Below are positions 10,133 through 22,300 of a DNA stretch of 64,000 bases, piece by piece. The stretch lies in contig CM069595.1 of the NCBI GenBank assembly GCA_035771175.1, positions 3,700,094-3,764,093 on the forward strand, read 5' to 3'. Positions within the stretch are counted from its first letter, which is position 1. The number at the start of each line of letters is the position of its first letter. A program made the position numbers and the translations under genes. Origin of the DNA: Paratinospora sagittata (taxonomy: Eukaryota; Streptophyta; Magnoliopsida; Ranunculales; Menispermaceae). The notes beneath the pieces are model-generated. The model was given only the letters and a program-made list of their open reading frames with translations. It did no database searches and was not told the origin of the DNA.

Positions 10133-12100
10133 TTAATGCTTAAGTATCTCTAAAGAAATTAATTATTCAATTTCTAGTTAAATAGTTTTACACGTAGACA
10201 AAATTTAGAAAATGTTATAAGAACTTTTTATTGTTAAAGTAACCTATGATATCTGAGAAAGTTTATGTTCACCAACTAATACTTAGAGGTAAGCCTTCAC
10301 GAGAAGAAAGAGTAACATCCGCCCAATCTAACAATGAAATTCAAATTCAAATTCTTATAAATTATGAGTATTAACTTTAATTACTTTATCATGGTAAAAC
10401 CTTATAATAAGAACTTTCAACATATGTCATCTGAAAAGGAATAGATTTTTTTATTCTTGGGTGACTCAAGCTAGAGATAGAGCCAATCACTTCGTACTAT
10501 GTTTCGATCTATCACTCTCTTATCAATTTGTATAATATTTTACTTGTCCATTTTCCTTATCTCGTACGCATGTCAGTTTCCTTGGTTGTTATCATCATTA
10601 TCATGATTTATGCTTTATCTTGTATAAATGTTGGAAACTTTTGTTATAATTGATATCTATAAATATATTCCTTCACATCTTACAAGGCTAGCTTATTATT
10701 GCTCCTTTCGTAACTGAAGCGACTAATTCTTTGTTATTCATTCACTTTTCTTAAATCCTTCTGAACATCAAAATGAAGTAAATGATAGTTTTTACTTACA
10801 TTTCACTTTCCTAATCATAGGGATTTTATATATTTAACTTATTTTCTACTGGCCTACTAATTTATATAATTGAGCTCTATCACCTTTACTGTCACGGAGG
10901 AATATAATTATTTTTTGAAAAATGTTAATTTTACTATAAAAAAATTATAACTATTGAATAAATATGTGTTGTATATTTTAAAGCGCGTAATAAATGATAT
11001 GTATTAAAAAAAATTATTTATTAAAAAAACACTAATTAATAACTTCTTGTATGTATTGTATTTCTTTACAATAGAAGCATGAAATTAAAATATATTGTTA
11101 ATTAATATGTCTAATTAATACGAATGATATTAAAATGGTAGCAAGTGATATTCCTTATTCTATGCGTTGGTATATATAATAATTGTGTACCTACGTGAGA
11201 TATTTGTGTGGTAAATAGAGATAGTGGTAGTGGTATATAGTAATTAATAATGATAATGGCATCAAATCGATTCATAGTAAAGGTAATGACTAGTGGTAAT
11301 CCAACGATAATATCAGCAGTAATAGATATCAATTGGTGAGGATAATAATGACCACAAAATTGTGGAGAGAGAATTTGTGATTATTAATTATGGTTCACAG
11401 GAATTAAAATCATGCATGTAATTAAACAAAGCTCAAAGATTTTTCCTTAGGGAGATCATGATCTCCTTTATAGAAATTTTCATTTTATAATGATAACTAT
11501 TCTCTTTGATCTTAACTTAGAAAAAATCTTTTAATTTGTTTGCTATAAAGAAATGATTAGTGTATATGTTTTTAAATATTTTGTTTGATCAATATATAAA
11601 TGAAGAGTGTTAAATCTATATAAGATACATACCTAAATATATGCTCAAGTTGATATGACAATATACACATCATCTTGAAAAAATATCCTCCAATCATCAT
11701 ACATTACATCAACATAGGTATGATTTTAGATATAATTTTTGAGTCGTAAAAACATTTCTCTATATAACTATGCATATTAAATGTCGTCCTCCAACATATG
11801 CCAATAATTGAGCCCTCACAACCCAAACGCTTCTGTCATGCCCGAGTACGAAAGATTAGTCTCACTCAAATGGATGGAGAACCCCTCTACGATGCCAAAG
11901 AATCGATATAGAAATAAAAATAATTGGGCCCTTAGCAAATTAATTTAAGTTGATAATTAATAATTAATTAAAACAAAGATTGAAATAAAATAATTAAGAA
12001 CCCCACTAATTAATTTTGATCAAAAGAACAACTTTGTACCAATAATTCTTTCAAACACACTTGCACAGAATCCACCCAAAAAAAAAAAAAAAAAAAGAGA
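10133..12100. other. AT-rich intergenic, no gene seen
   Basis: No coding region or recognisable element; many short A/T runs. The last part (about 11950-12105) is the 3' flank of the minus-strand NIMIN gene, with an A-tract at 12079-12096. Confidence 0.5.
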
Positions 12101-12105
12101 GAACA

Positions 12106-12447
12106 TTAGAGTGAGAGGTTAAGGTCTAACCCATGATCTTTACCCATTTCTTGATCTTTCTCATGATCTTTTTGGATTTTCTCTCCAATAATACTACTCT
12201 TACAAGATCTGAATTGGGTAGGCGCAAAATCTTCCCATTCAAACGATGGAGTCCAGACAGACTTCTCTTCCATCTTTATCTTCTTCTTCTGTCCTCTTGA
12301 TTGATCAAGAGTCTCTCTTCTTAACTTTTCTCGATTGTCTCGAATACTTCTTATCAAACCGAAGAACTTCTCGATCTTTTCTTCTTCTTCTTTATCTTCA
12401 CCACCGTCCTTTGTTGCTGCATCATTCGTTCTTCTTTTTGCTTCCAT
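12106..12447 (-). CDS. NIMIN: NIMIN-like NPR1-interacting protein
   Basis: An intronless gene of 113 residues starting at the ATG at 12447; the frame is open upstream only through a TTG. Features in order: acidic Lys/Glu-rich N-terminus; EEKIEKFFGLIRSIRDNREK, the block matching the family's N-terminal NPR1-contact region; a basic linker; the WTPSFEWEDF motif containing EDF; and a C-terminal EAR motif LDLNLSL. It has the same architecture as the copy at 4474 but is clearly diverged, so it is an older paralogue on the opposite strand. Predicted role: nuclear co-repressor that binds NPR1 and limits salicylic-acid-induced gene expression. A TATA-like stretch lies about 130 bp upstream of the ATG and TGACG motifs about 320-350 bp upstream. 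Confidence 0.85.
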   Translation of the reverse strand: MEAKRRTNDAATKDGGEDKEEEEKIEKFFGLIRSIRDNREKLRRETLDQSRGQKKKIKMEEKSVWTPSFEWEDFAPTQFRSCKSSIIGEKIQKDHEKDQEMGKDHGLDLNLSL

Positions 12448-12578
12448 GGCTAGCAAGCTTCTCAAAGAAATATATATATTAAAAAAGGGGCAAAAGAGAA
12501 CTTAATATATTCTGTGTTTGGTACACAAAGAAGGGTAGTTTTCACGATACCTTTGCTTGCAAAGTTAGCAAAGATGAC

Positions 12579-12592
12579 TTATATATATATAG
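12579..12592 (-). promoter_or_regulatory. TATA-like stretch of the minus-strand NIMIN gene
   Basis: CTATATATATATAA on the minus strand, 132-145 bp upstream of the ATG at 12447. It could also be just a short AT repeat. Confidence 0.4.
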
Positions 12593-12761
12593 AACCAGTA
12601 ATGTGACTAATGTCTACCTTATAGGTTTAAATGACAAAAACTAGCACTTGAATGAAATGGAATCCACCATATTTGGAAGTTGAAGAAATGGGTAGTTTGG
12701 TAATTAAGTAAACGTTAGGTGCATGTGTGGTGGATCATGAGCCATGCCCATCACATCCTTG

Positions 12762-12798
12762 CGTCATACTTGAACGTTGTTATCAGCCATATATGACG
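12762..12798. promoter_or_regulatory. Two opposed TGACG motifs upstream of NIMIN
   Basis: CGTCA at 12762-12766 and TGACG at 12794-12798, 315-351 bp upstream of the NIMIN ATG. They are candidate TGA-factor sites, though the spacing is wider than in a classic as-1 element. Confidence 0.3.
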
Positions 12799-12799
12799 T

Positions 12800-13325
12800 T
12801 AGAATATAATAGCAAAATTCACATATTAATAATAATGAAATTGAAATTTAATGCGGCTCACTTTACTTTCTTTGGTTTAATGATGGAAGTTGAGCTGTTG
12901 CAAGAGTGGTGTTCTATCACGCAGTACTCATGCAATTCCTTATCATGGAGCGCCCTTATTGTGATTAATGCTTTGCCTATACATGTTGAGTAAATATATT
13001 TATGTAAATCTAAAGGTAAGCCCGGATAAAGTAGTAAGGTAGTGTTAGATAGCTGATCATATGCAACATGAAACTGTCATATCAACTATGACACCAGGCT
13101 ACTAAATTGAACTATGTGAAGAGGTAGAACATTTATTTACAATATATAACCGGGTACCTGTTTATGTGTTTGTCAATATTTTGGACCCGGCCCACTTTTA
13201 AAATGGACACGAAAACTCTATCCATACCTAAGTAGCTGCTTTTATAATACATTTTGTCCATACCCATTTCGAAGCAGGCCAGACAAATACAGACAATTGG
13301 ATCTGAACAAATTTTTGTCACCCCT
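12800..13325. other. Intergenic, no gene seen
   Basis: Upstream region of the minus-strand NIMIN gene. The frames at 12727-12993 (+) and 13133-13351 (-) show no recognisable protein. Confidence 0.4.
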
Positions 13326-13326
13326 A

Positions 13327-13778
13327 CCGATAGTGCCTCCAATTTAATCACCTCTAAGCTCCGATGGGACTAGGAGTAGAGTTTTACTTTGATCCACACA
13401 GGTTCAACAATTCCCACCTTAAACAGAAATTGAAGGGGCTATTAATCGTCATGAGCAAGTTGGGCTTTTAATGAGCCTACTCCACCCGAACACACATTAG
13501 TTGAGTTCCAATGAGCGTTCATACTAACTCCAACTGAATGTGTAGTATGTACCAGTCAAATCATTAATTTTGATACCATTGTTGGTAGGCCTGGATCTCA
13601 TCTAGTACTAATATTATTCTTAATTTAATCATTTTTAGGTCCTTATTGACTTAAGTGTAGGGTTTTACTTCGAAAGACCTCGATACTAATAAAGGAGAGA
13701 TCCACACTTATGTTTCATAAGATGAATTATTTTCTTTTCAATGTGAGACTATACCTTTCGGTCTACACACGTTTAACA
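13327..13778 (-). mobile_element. TRIM retrotransposon, minus strand
   Basis: On the minus strand a 199-bp 5' LTR (13778-13580) begins TGTTAAACGTG and ends CCTACCAACA. It is followed by a primer-binding-like TGGTATCA (13578-13571), a short non-coding interior, a purine-rich AAGGTGGGAA, and a second LTR starting TGTTGAACCTG at 13409. The second LTR shares GTAAAAC, CCTA and TGATTAAATT blocks with the first but has lost its middle. The LTR carries the AGTCTCACAT and GTGTGGATCT blocks typical of a widespread plant TRIM family. Non-autonomous and ancient. Confidence 0.75.
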
Positions 13779-13779
13779 A

Positions 13780-14980
13780 TATTTTCATCGATGCACGATT
13801 GAATTATATTAAATTATGCACTTATAGGTAATTTAATGGAATTCAATGGTGTATAAAATATGACGTTTCTACCTATATGGACTACAAAATGTAAATATAT
13901 ATAACACTACTCTTTATCACATAATTTTTTGTAGCATCATGCATATCATTAAGCTGATGTCATGACTTACTACACAATCTCACCTATCAAAACCACATTT
14001 GGGTGCTTTAAAGCATCTATGTTCTGCATTTGAAACTTATATATATATATATGTGTGTGTGTATGATGCAGGTTAGAGCATATCCACTACTCATATGAAT
14101 TATATTTAAAAAAAAGTTGTCATGTTATTAATGTTAAAGGATTTGTTTCTTACGTGACATAAAATATTACTTGATAGGCAATTAAGTTAAAAAATATTCT
14201 CTAATATTTTTATTTAAAATACACAATGTCAAGAGATTTATTTTCTGCGTGACATAAATTAAATGATTGTTAGCAATAGAAGGTTGTCAAGTAAAGAGTC
14301 ATGTTGACAGCCTATACTTTTTTTTGTCACCTTAGCCTAACAGTAAATAGTAATAGTTGCATTGAAAAAGTTTATTTTAACTTAATGTTTATTTATTCTA
14401 TGTGACACTTGATTTTTTCATAATCGACAAGAGCATTAAAGATGTTTTTATATAGTTTGGATGTTCAAGATTAATGAACATAGATTAACATGATCATGCA
14501 TACGCATTACGCATGAATGTGCTATACATTTATCTTTTTCCTAAAGTTATAGTTGTTACATTTAGAATTTGAAGTTATAGCAAGTTAGGACAAGCCTTTA
14601 TTCGATGAACAAGTTGAGTCAAATGAATTGAATTGAATTGAAGAAGCACTAATTGATAATACATGCATCTACTTTGCAGCTTATAATCTAAGCCATTAGA
14701 ATGGGGTCCGGCCCATAGCAATGAACACTATGAAAAGATGCTACATAAAACCGAATGCAGCTAGCCCACGTTTTAAAATTCACCCATAGATTCCAATCTA
14801 TTAATTAAATTATATTTTGGCAAAACGTAATTGATGTATCTATTTCTTCTACTTGTTTATCATCCGTCCAGAGAATGCCACGTCGGATCCCATTGCACTA
14901 ATGGCCATGTCAGCATTAACAAGTCAGCAACATATGATCTATGTGGGCGATAAGTGACGTGTTTATTTAAAAAAAATAAA
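13780..14980. other. AT-rich intergenic, no gene seen
   Basis: Contains a short (AT)n(GT)n tract near 14039-14064 and no supported gene. The right end is the presumed promoter of the LYR gene. Confidence 0.4.
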
Positions 14981-15648
14981 AAAATAAAAGAAAAATAAGC
15001 GAACCCGACATTTCCATAGTTGCAGAGTGGCCAATGGCGAATTAACGACCGAACCAAGCCAGAGCAACGCGCTTTGGTATGATTTTTCTTTCTTATTCTA
15101 TGTCCAGGTTGATCTTTTTCATGTTCGATTTCTAAATTGATATATCAGTCCTTGAATAAATTGCAAGGAGAAAGGGTTCAATTGAGAAATGCACATAATT
15201 TGAACGTGTTCTTAGAACTGATTTTATTTATTATTTGTTTTTGATAATTCCAAATTCCATTTACAAGTCGCACGAGGTTTGTTTGATATGTTTGCATTCA
15301 GTTATGTGACTCAGAGCTGAGATTTTTGTTTCAATTCCATTTACAAGTTGCATGAGATATGTTTGATAAAATGTCTCAAAGGCATTTATTTGAATTAATG
15401 CCTCCTTTCTCTGTCATTAATGTTAGCTTGACTTTGTTGCTAGAGGATAATCTGTATTAATGGAACTGAGCTTATCCCATGACTCCCGGGATGTATATAT
15501 ATTTACAAGGGCCAGAAGATGAGATGCTCTTTGGATTCTTTGGTTTTTTCCCTTTGTAATTTTTTACCCCTATTATTTTATCTTCATGTTGTTCGCAATT
15601 TGTGGATACATGTTTGATGTTAATATTCCAATAGAATAAATAATGAGA

Positions 15649-15776
15649 TTTCAAGGGGATGGGTATGCTGAGTGAATCTTTTGGATGCTTGAATATAATC
15701 TTTCATAGTTTGTTTCAAGGGGATGGGTATGCTGAGTGAATCTTTTGGATGCTTGAATATAATCTTTCATAGTTTG
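15649..15776. repeat. 64-bp tandem duplication
   Basis: Units 15649-15712 and 15713-15776 are essentially identical (each begins TTTCAAGGGGATGGGTATGC). They lie in the non-coding leader or upstream region of the LYR gene, so the duplication is recent. Confidence 0.95.
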
Positions 15777-16010
15777 TTAGCGTAGATCATACTCATTATT
15801 TTCTCAGTTTGGAATATCTTCTTGGACTTTCAATACCACATCTTATCTTGATTGCTTGCCTTACTCTCAAGACTCAAGTGCCATTCTCATGCGATTTTTC
15901 ATAATATTTAGCTTTCTGAGAGGTGATGTAATTTGCTTTTGATTTGCAGGGCTTTTGCTATTGTGGTTTTTATTTTTATTTTTTTTATTATTATTATTAA
16001 GCGGAAACGG

Positions 16011-16322
16011 TGTTAATATCAATATTTGCTTGGTATACATAGTTGTCCCTCTACTTATTAGTTGTAGCTTTTAGTTCCACTAGTTTCAAGCATGGTATCA
16101 AAGCTTTGAGCCTCGAGGTCCATGTGTTCAAATGTCCTTACAAGCATTTGCTTTTTCCTCTCAACTAGTAGCCTTATCTTTCCTTCTTATTATAAATTTG
16201 GTCAACTTGCCATTATATACGTGAAGGGAGGGGGAGTGTTAATGTCTATATTTGCTTGATATACATAGTTGTTTGTGCCTCTACCCATCTGCTAGAACTT
16301 TTAGGTCTAGTGATTTCTAACA
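16011..16322 (+). mobile_element. TRIM retrotransposon, 312 bp
   Basis: Structure: LTR1 16011-16092 (TGTTAATATC...AAGCA), primer-binding site TGGTATCAAAGC (16093-16104), a non-coding interior, polypurine tract GAAGGGAGGGGGA (16223-16235), and LTR2 16237-16322 (TGTTAATGTC...CTAACA). The flanks AACGG (16006-16010) and AACGA (16323-16327) look like a 5-bp target-site duplication with one change. It sits in the leader region of the LYR gene. It has no coding capacity and needs enzymes from other elements to move. Confidence 0.8.
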
Positions 16323-16588
16323 AACGAGGATAGCCCTTGGATTATTAATGCCATAAGCAATTAGGGAGTTTGTGTTCTATGGAGAACATTTCTCGAAATG
16401 AGTTTGAGAGAGAGAGATATTGTGTGTGTTATGAAACAGAGTGAGCTCTTTGATGGGTTTGGTTGGGAAGTGGGTGGTAAGGATTTAAATCAATGGTTTG
16501 TCATCTTTATGTGGGTAGATTATAAGTTCTTCTCATTGTTGGAGTTTTGTGTCTCAGACGCTCAATAAGAAGTGAATAGAAAGACGAG

Positions 16589-17871
16589 ATGCCTTCTCTC
16601 CAAATTGCATTGCCACCTGAACTTGCTAACAATGTGATCAGGGTTGGTTTTGTTTCCCTTTTCATCTTGTCTTACCAATTTTGATTGATGTATTTGAACA
16701 GATATTTTTATTTGCTAACATCTATTAATTGTGTTCTGGAACATTTATTTTTACTGTAGCTCTATCGTGAGTGCCTCCGAAGAGCAAAGTTCATTGGTCA
16801 TCAGGTATGAATTGTTATTTCTGCCTTTGGCGATTTTTTTTTTCTTGTATCATTTTATCTTCAATAAAATGGATAATAACGACCTATATTACAAAAGCAC
16901 TCACATTGATGTTGATTTTTAGCAATGTATTGATTTGTATGGCCACACAGAGCCTCAATAGCATAATACACCAATTTTTGTAAAGTTGTCCATGCATTGG
17001 AGAGCCTTACAAAGCTGTAATAGCATAATACACCAATATTTGTAAGGTTTTCCATACATTGGAGGTCACATGTACAAATCTAGAATCAATCCTTTTGTAA
17101 TGTAGGGATAAGGTTATGTACATCATCCTTTCCTTAGACCGTACAGTGACAGAAGCCTTGTACACTGCATACTTTCAGAAACCATTTTACCTAAAAGTTA
17201 TACCTTGTTGGTGGATGCCCAATCGTGTATAACAAATAATCATTAACATTCTCCCTCACATGCAACACCAACTTGCATGTGGAAAAATATAAAGGCAATA
17301 AAAGCATAGACAAACACCAAACGTACAAATGCTAGTTTTGAGGAGCAAATAGGAAATAAACCTAATGACATTGTTCTTAATATATGCAGCAACATAATAC
17401 TGAGCTTGTTGTTGGTATGGTGAGAGAGCAGTTCAAGAAACACATGCATGAGACAGATCCTGAGAAGATCCAGAAACTAAAGGATGAGTGAGTTTGAATT
17501 CTCCTCCTTGTCAATTGCTGCTTTAGTGTGTATTAAAGCTTGCATTCATCCGATTAGACTATTGTGGTGCTACATTACACTACTAAATGGGCAGGAATGG
17601 ATGAATGCCCAGTGTGATAAATAACTGAAGATTCCCAAAAACATCCTCCCTAGTTTTGCTTGTTTTGGAGAGTCGAAACTTAGTGGCATGATCCATTTCT
17701 TTCTTCAATTTTTTTTTTTTTACTTGTATATTTGTGAAATGAATTTGCTCTCATTCGGAGTTGGTATTTTTTTTTTTTTGGTTAATCTGCAGTGCTGCAA
17801 GAGGACTTATAAATCACATGCTTCACGAGTCTGAGAAGATGTCTGGTCGAAAATTCAGCAGTAATTCTTGA
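16589..17871 (+). CDS. LYR-motif (Complex1_LYR) protein
   Basis: Four coding exons: 16589-16642, 16760-16804, 17390-17487 and 17793-17871, all with GT-AG introns and joining in frame to 91 residues. The LYR motif (L19-Y20-R21) opens exon 2 in LYRECLRRAKFIGHQ. It is followed by a helix with the conserved Phe in VREQFKKHMHET and a C-terminal helix DDAARGLINHMLHESEKM. LYR proteins are small helical mitochondrial adaptors that bind acyl carrier protein and assist Fe-S delivery or respiratory-complex assembly. The exact partner of this subgroup is not known to me. A likely non-coding first exon ends near 15077 (GCGCTTTG before GTATGA), so the leader is probably spliced. Intron 2 holds a tandem repeat and a SINE; a TRIM and a 64-bp duplication lie upstream. 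Confidence 0.85.
16957..17080. repeat. 62-bp tandem repeat in LYR intron 2
   Basis: AATAGCATAATACACCAA starts at 16957 and again at 17019. The units match at most positions up to CATTGGAG. Confidence 0.75.
17064..17190 (+). mobile_element. Degenerate tRNA-derived SINE
   Basis: Contains GGGATAAGGTTATGTACATC, then CCTTTCCTTAGACC and CAGTGACAGAAGCCTTGTACACTG. This is the order of blocks seen in common plant tRNA-derived SINEs (GGTAAGG..GCGTACATC, CCCCAGACC, GAGCCT..GCACTGG). It lies inside LYR intron 2. Confidence 0.6.
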
Positions 17872-17879
17872 TCTTTTGT

Positions 17880-18475
17880 TTAGGGTGGTTAATACTCAAA
17901 TTTATGTTGGTGCACTTGGGCAAGTTCTAGTTTACCATTTCCCCCTAACAGATTAATAACAGTGTTGTTGGAGTGGCTTTTGAGGTCACTTGCTTTTCTT
18001 TTTTCTGAAAGCATAATGGTAAATTGAATTCTACATTGTTGTTTAATGGAAGGCTTGATGAATATATATCTCATTCTTGCTTTTGTAGACATGTGTTTGT
18101 GTCATTTTTTTCATTTCCCTTCTGAATTACCTCTTGCTTGGAAAATTATTTATTGAAATTTGTCTGATTTTAGCAATCTTGTAGCTGAATGTAACAAGGG
18201 AAGCCCAGATGAAAGTAAAATCTGAGTTTGGTTTGTGATTCAAAGTATTCTATATGTAAAACTTTAAAAAAAATAAAAAATAAAATGGAAAACAGCTTTT
18301 TAATATTTTACTAAGAAAGGTGTTTTAAGAAAAAAGATAAAAGAATTGTTCTAGCCACTTCGGAATACTGACAAAAAACAATCTAATGAATCTGTCAATT
18401 ATTCCTGAGGAGAAAGAAGTAGAAACAGAGCCCTCTGTCATTAATATTGTCTTTTTACACCTAAAACGGCCCATC
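17880..18475. other. 3' flank of LYR gene
   Basis: Presumed 3' UTR, then intergenic DNA up to the Copia insertion; no gene is seen. Confidence 0.4.
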
Positions 18476-18480
18476 ATTTG

Positions 18481-18679
18481 TATTAGAGTAATATTATATA
18501 TAGTTACTTTGGTATGTTGTTATTAGATTAGGGTAGTTTAGTAATTATGCATTTAGGTTATATAAGCCATTTATCTTCATTGTAATTGTTGTTCTTTCTA
18601 GCAAATCTAATGAAACCCTAGCACTCTAGCTAGTTTTTCTTTCTTTTTTTTCTCCTCTTTCTTCTTTGCATTGTTATCA
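18481..18679 (+). repeat. Copia 5' LTR
   Basis: 199 bp ending TTGTTATCA directly before the primer-binding site. Pairs with 22500-22655. Confidence 0.9.
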
Positions 18680-19329
18680 TGGTATCAGAGCAATAATCGA
18701 CATGGGACCTTTGATTGTTGGTATAATAGAGTTGGATGGCTTGTAGTTTTTTTTTAGTAACGAGTACTGTTTATGACACTGTTTATACGAAGAAGATTAC
18801 CATGTTCGTGCCGGTTTTGGCTTGAGATTTTGCATTATTATCACCATGGGGAAGACATGTGGAATGGGTGCATCTTTTGGAGCTAATTGGCATTACTTTT
18901 GAGGTTGATTTTGGCTTGATTTTGCACCATTTTGGATGTTAATTTTGATGCTACAACATTTTGGGGCTGATTTTAGGTGGGTTGAATTAAGAGATTGATG
19001 TGGCTTGGTTGTGGGACCTTAAGCAATGTCATCTTGGTCATTGAATCAAGGTGAAAAGGAAACAGGTGCAACAAATTTAAGATCATTCATTGGAGTTGTT
19101 TGAGTAACTTTCCTTACTTTGGTAAATTTGGATATTGGTTAATTACCTCGATTTTGAATTTGTTGATCTAAGTTTATTTTGGAACTTGGATAAGTTTGGT
19201 AATTTATTTATTTTTGTGGCGACTATTATGGCGAGCAATATTGCAAGCGTATTGGATATAAGTGGTAGGCAATTCCATGCTATACAACCGCATGCCATGT
19301 CTGTCTCTTCTTTTGTAGGTAGTCTTCCA

Positions 19330-22300
19330 ACCTCCAAGGTATACCTCAGTCCACTTGGGTCTTTGACTCTAGTGCTTCTCATCATATGTTATGTGATCCA
19401 TCCTCTTTTGTCTCCTTATGTCCATCCACATCATTTTTATCTGTTATGACAGCTAATGACACTCCCATGTCATTAACAAATGTTTATTGTATTCCGAAAC
19501 TCAAGTTGAACTTAATTTCTATTAGCCAATTATGTGATTCTGGATACTCTATTCATTTTTCCCCTACCGCTTGTTATGTGCAAGATCCTCGTTCCCAGGA
19601 ACTAATTGGAAAGGGTCGTAGAGAGGGGGGATTATATATTTTGGAGCAACTGAGGGTTCCATATGTAGCAACCTCCAACATTGATTTATCATCCTTTCGT
19701 TTGAGCCCTACCTCCTTTGACTTTTATTTGTGGCATTTTAAATTAGGACATGTTTTCGCTTCTCGTTTAAGATTTTTAACCTTAAAGGGATCATTAGAAA
19801 ATTTGCATTCTCATGACATTTTTAATTGTAGCGGTTGTAAATTGGCCAAGTTTTCAGCCTTACCATTTAATCAAAGTACTTCTATTTCTCTTGCACCTTT
19901 TGATCTAATTCGTTCTGATGTGTGGGGACCTGCTCCTGTTGCCACAAAAGGGAGGTCGAGATATTGTGTTTCTTTTATTGACGATCATACTCGTTTTTGT
20001 TAGGCTTATCTTATGAAACATCATTCTGATTTCCTTGGCATTTATGCTGCATTTCGTGTTTTTGTCAAAACACAACATTTTGCTATTATTAAATGTTTTC
20101 GGTGTGATTTAGGTGGGGAGACAACTTCTAATGAGTTTTTCGAATTGCTTGCTTTTGATGGTACTATACATCAATCTTCTTGTACTGACACCCCACAGCA
20201 AAATGGTGTTGCTGAAAGAAAGCACAGACACATTGTTGAGACTGCCTGTTCTCTCCTTTTGTCAGCTTCTGTTCCAAGTGAATTTTGGGGAGAGGCAGTT
20301 CTCACCGCAGTTTACCTGATTAATAAAATCCCAACATCCCACACTTCAGGTCTCTCTCCACTTGAGAAATTATATGGTCATGCTCTAGACTATTCTTCTT
20401 TGCGAGTTTTTGGATGTACTTGTGTTGTTCTTCAACCTCATGTTGAGCGCAATAAGTTATCTTCGTGCTTAGCTCTTTGTGTTTTCCTTGGTTATGGTGA
20501 GGGACAAAAAGGATATCATTGTTTTGATTCTGTTGTACAAAAATTGTATGTTTCTCGTCATGTTTTATTCCTTAGACATATTCCCTTCTTTTATATTCCT
20601 GCCATCTCTCACAATGTCACTAAGTCTGATCTTATTTGCATAGATCCATTTTCAGATGATAATGATAGTTTGCATTCTCACATGCCTTCCTCTATAGATA
20701 ATCCTGTCACACACTCTCATTTGCTTGTTTGTCCTTTTCCTAACCATTTCTCTCGTAGGGATAAAAGTATGAGTTCTGCAGGTTCTGATGTACCACTCAC
20801 AAATGCTCCAAATGCTCAACCCTCAGCTGATCTTCCCTCCCTACGACAACCCAAACACCTCTTGAGATTGTGGATCCTCTTCCCTCTCATTATCCACAAC
20901 TATTCATGTTATTCACATTCATTTTCTTCATTCTTAGCATTTATTCATAATCTTTTTGAGCCTTTCTCCTACAAGGAGGCAACTCTTGACCCTTTATGGC
21001 AGTAGGCTATGACTGAGGAACATTCTGCTTTACATAAGACGACAACTTGGGATTTGGTGCCTTTCCCTCTTGGTAAAATTGTTGTTGGTTCTCGTTGGGT
21101 TTACAAGATCAAAACCAAGTCTGATGGCTCAGTCAATAGATACAAGCCAAGACTAGTTGCAAAAGGGTTTACTCAACAGTATGGTATGGATTACGAGGAG
21201 GCTTTTGCCCCAGTTGCAAAGATGACTACGGTTTGCACTCTTATTGCAGTAGCTTTTGTTCGTCAGTGGCCTCTTTCTCAAATGGATGTAAAGAATGCTT
21301 TTTGGAATGGGGACCTTAAAGAAGAAGTCTACATGGAACCTCCTCTGGGTGTTGCTAATAATCCTGGGAAAGTATGCAGGCTCAAGAAAACATTATATGG
21401 ACTCAAACAAGCTCCTAGAGCTTAGTTTGAGAAGTTCTCCACAGTGATCGTCTCTCTTCATTTTAGGCCCAGTGATTCTAATTCAGCTTTGTTTGTCAGG
21501 TCTACATCTGCAAGAAGCATTCTTCTTCTATTTTATGTTGATGACATGATTATCACTGGTGATGATATGGATGGGATTGCAGAATTGAAGATAGCATTGG
21601 CCCATCAGTTTGAGATGAAAGACTTGGGTTCTCTACGCTATTTCTTAGGCATTGAGGTAGCTTATTCTCCTGAGGGTTATCTCCTTTCTCAATCCAAGTA
21701 CACTATTGATGTCATTCAACGAACCCGTCTTACTGATACTCAAACTGTCGATACTTCTCTTGAGAAAAATGTTAGATACATCCCCTCAGATGGAAATCCT
21801 TTGTCAGATCTTTCCCTATATCGCATTATTGTTGGCAGCTTAGTTTATCTCACCATCACTTGCCCGGATATTACATATGTTGTTCATGTTGTCAGTCAGT
21901 TTGTTGCTTCCCCTACTACAGTTCACTGGGTTACTGTACTTCGCATTCTTCAGTATCTTCGTGGCACCCTTTATCAGAGTCTTCTACTTCCATCCACCTC
22001 ATCCTTGGAGTTTCGTGCATACTCTGATGCTGATTGGGCTAGTGATCATATATATCTCAAGTCAACTACATGATTCTACATTTTCTTAGGAGATTCTCTT
22101 ATTTCTTGGAAAAGCAAGAAATAATCTGTTGTTTCTAGGTCTTCTACTGAAGTTGAGTATCGTGCCATGGCATCTACCACTACAGAGATTGTATGGTTGC
22201 GCATATTACTTGTTGATATGGGTCTTTCTATTACTTCTCCCACTCCTATGTATTGTGACAATCAGAGTGCTATACATATTGCTCACAACTCAATCTTTCA

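Noticed and set aside
12448..12465. Six-codon N-terminal extension of the minus-strand NIMIN
   Set aside because: It would need a TTG start; the ATG at 12447 is the natural start.
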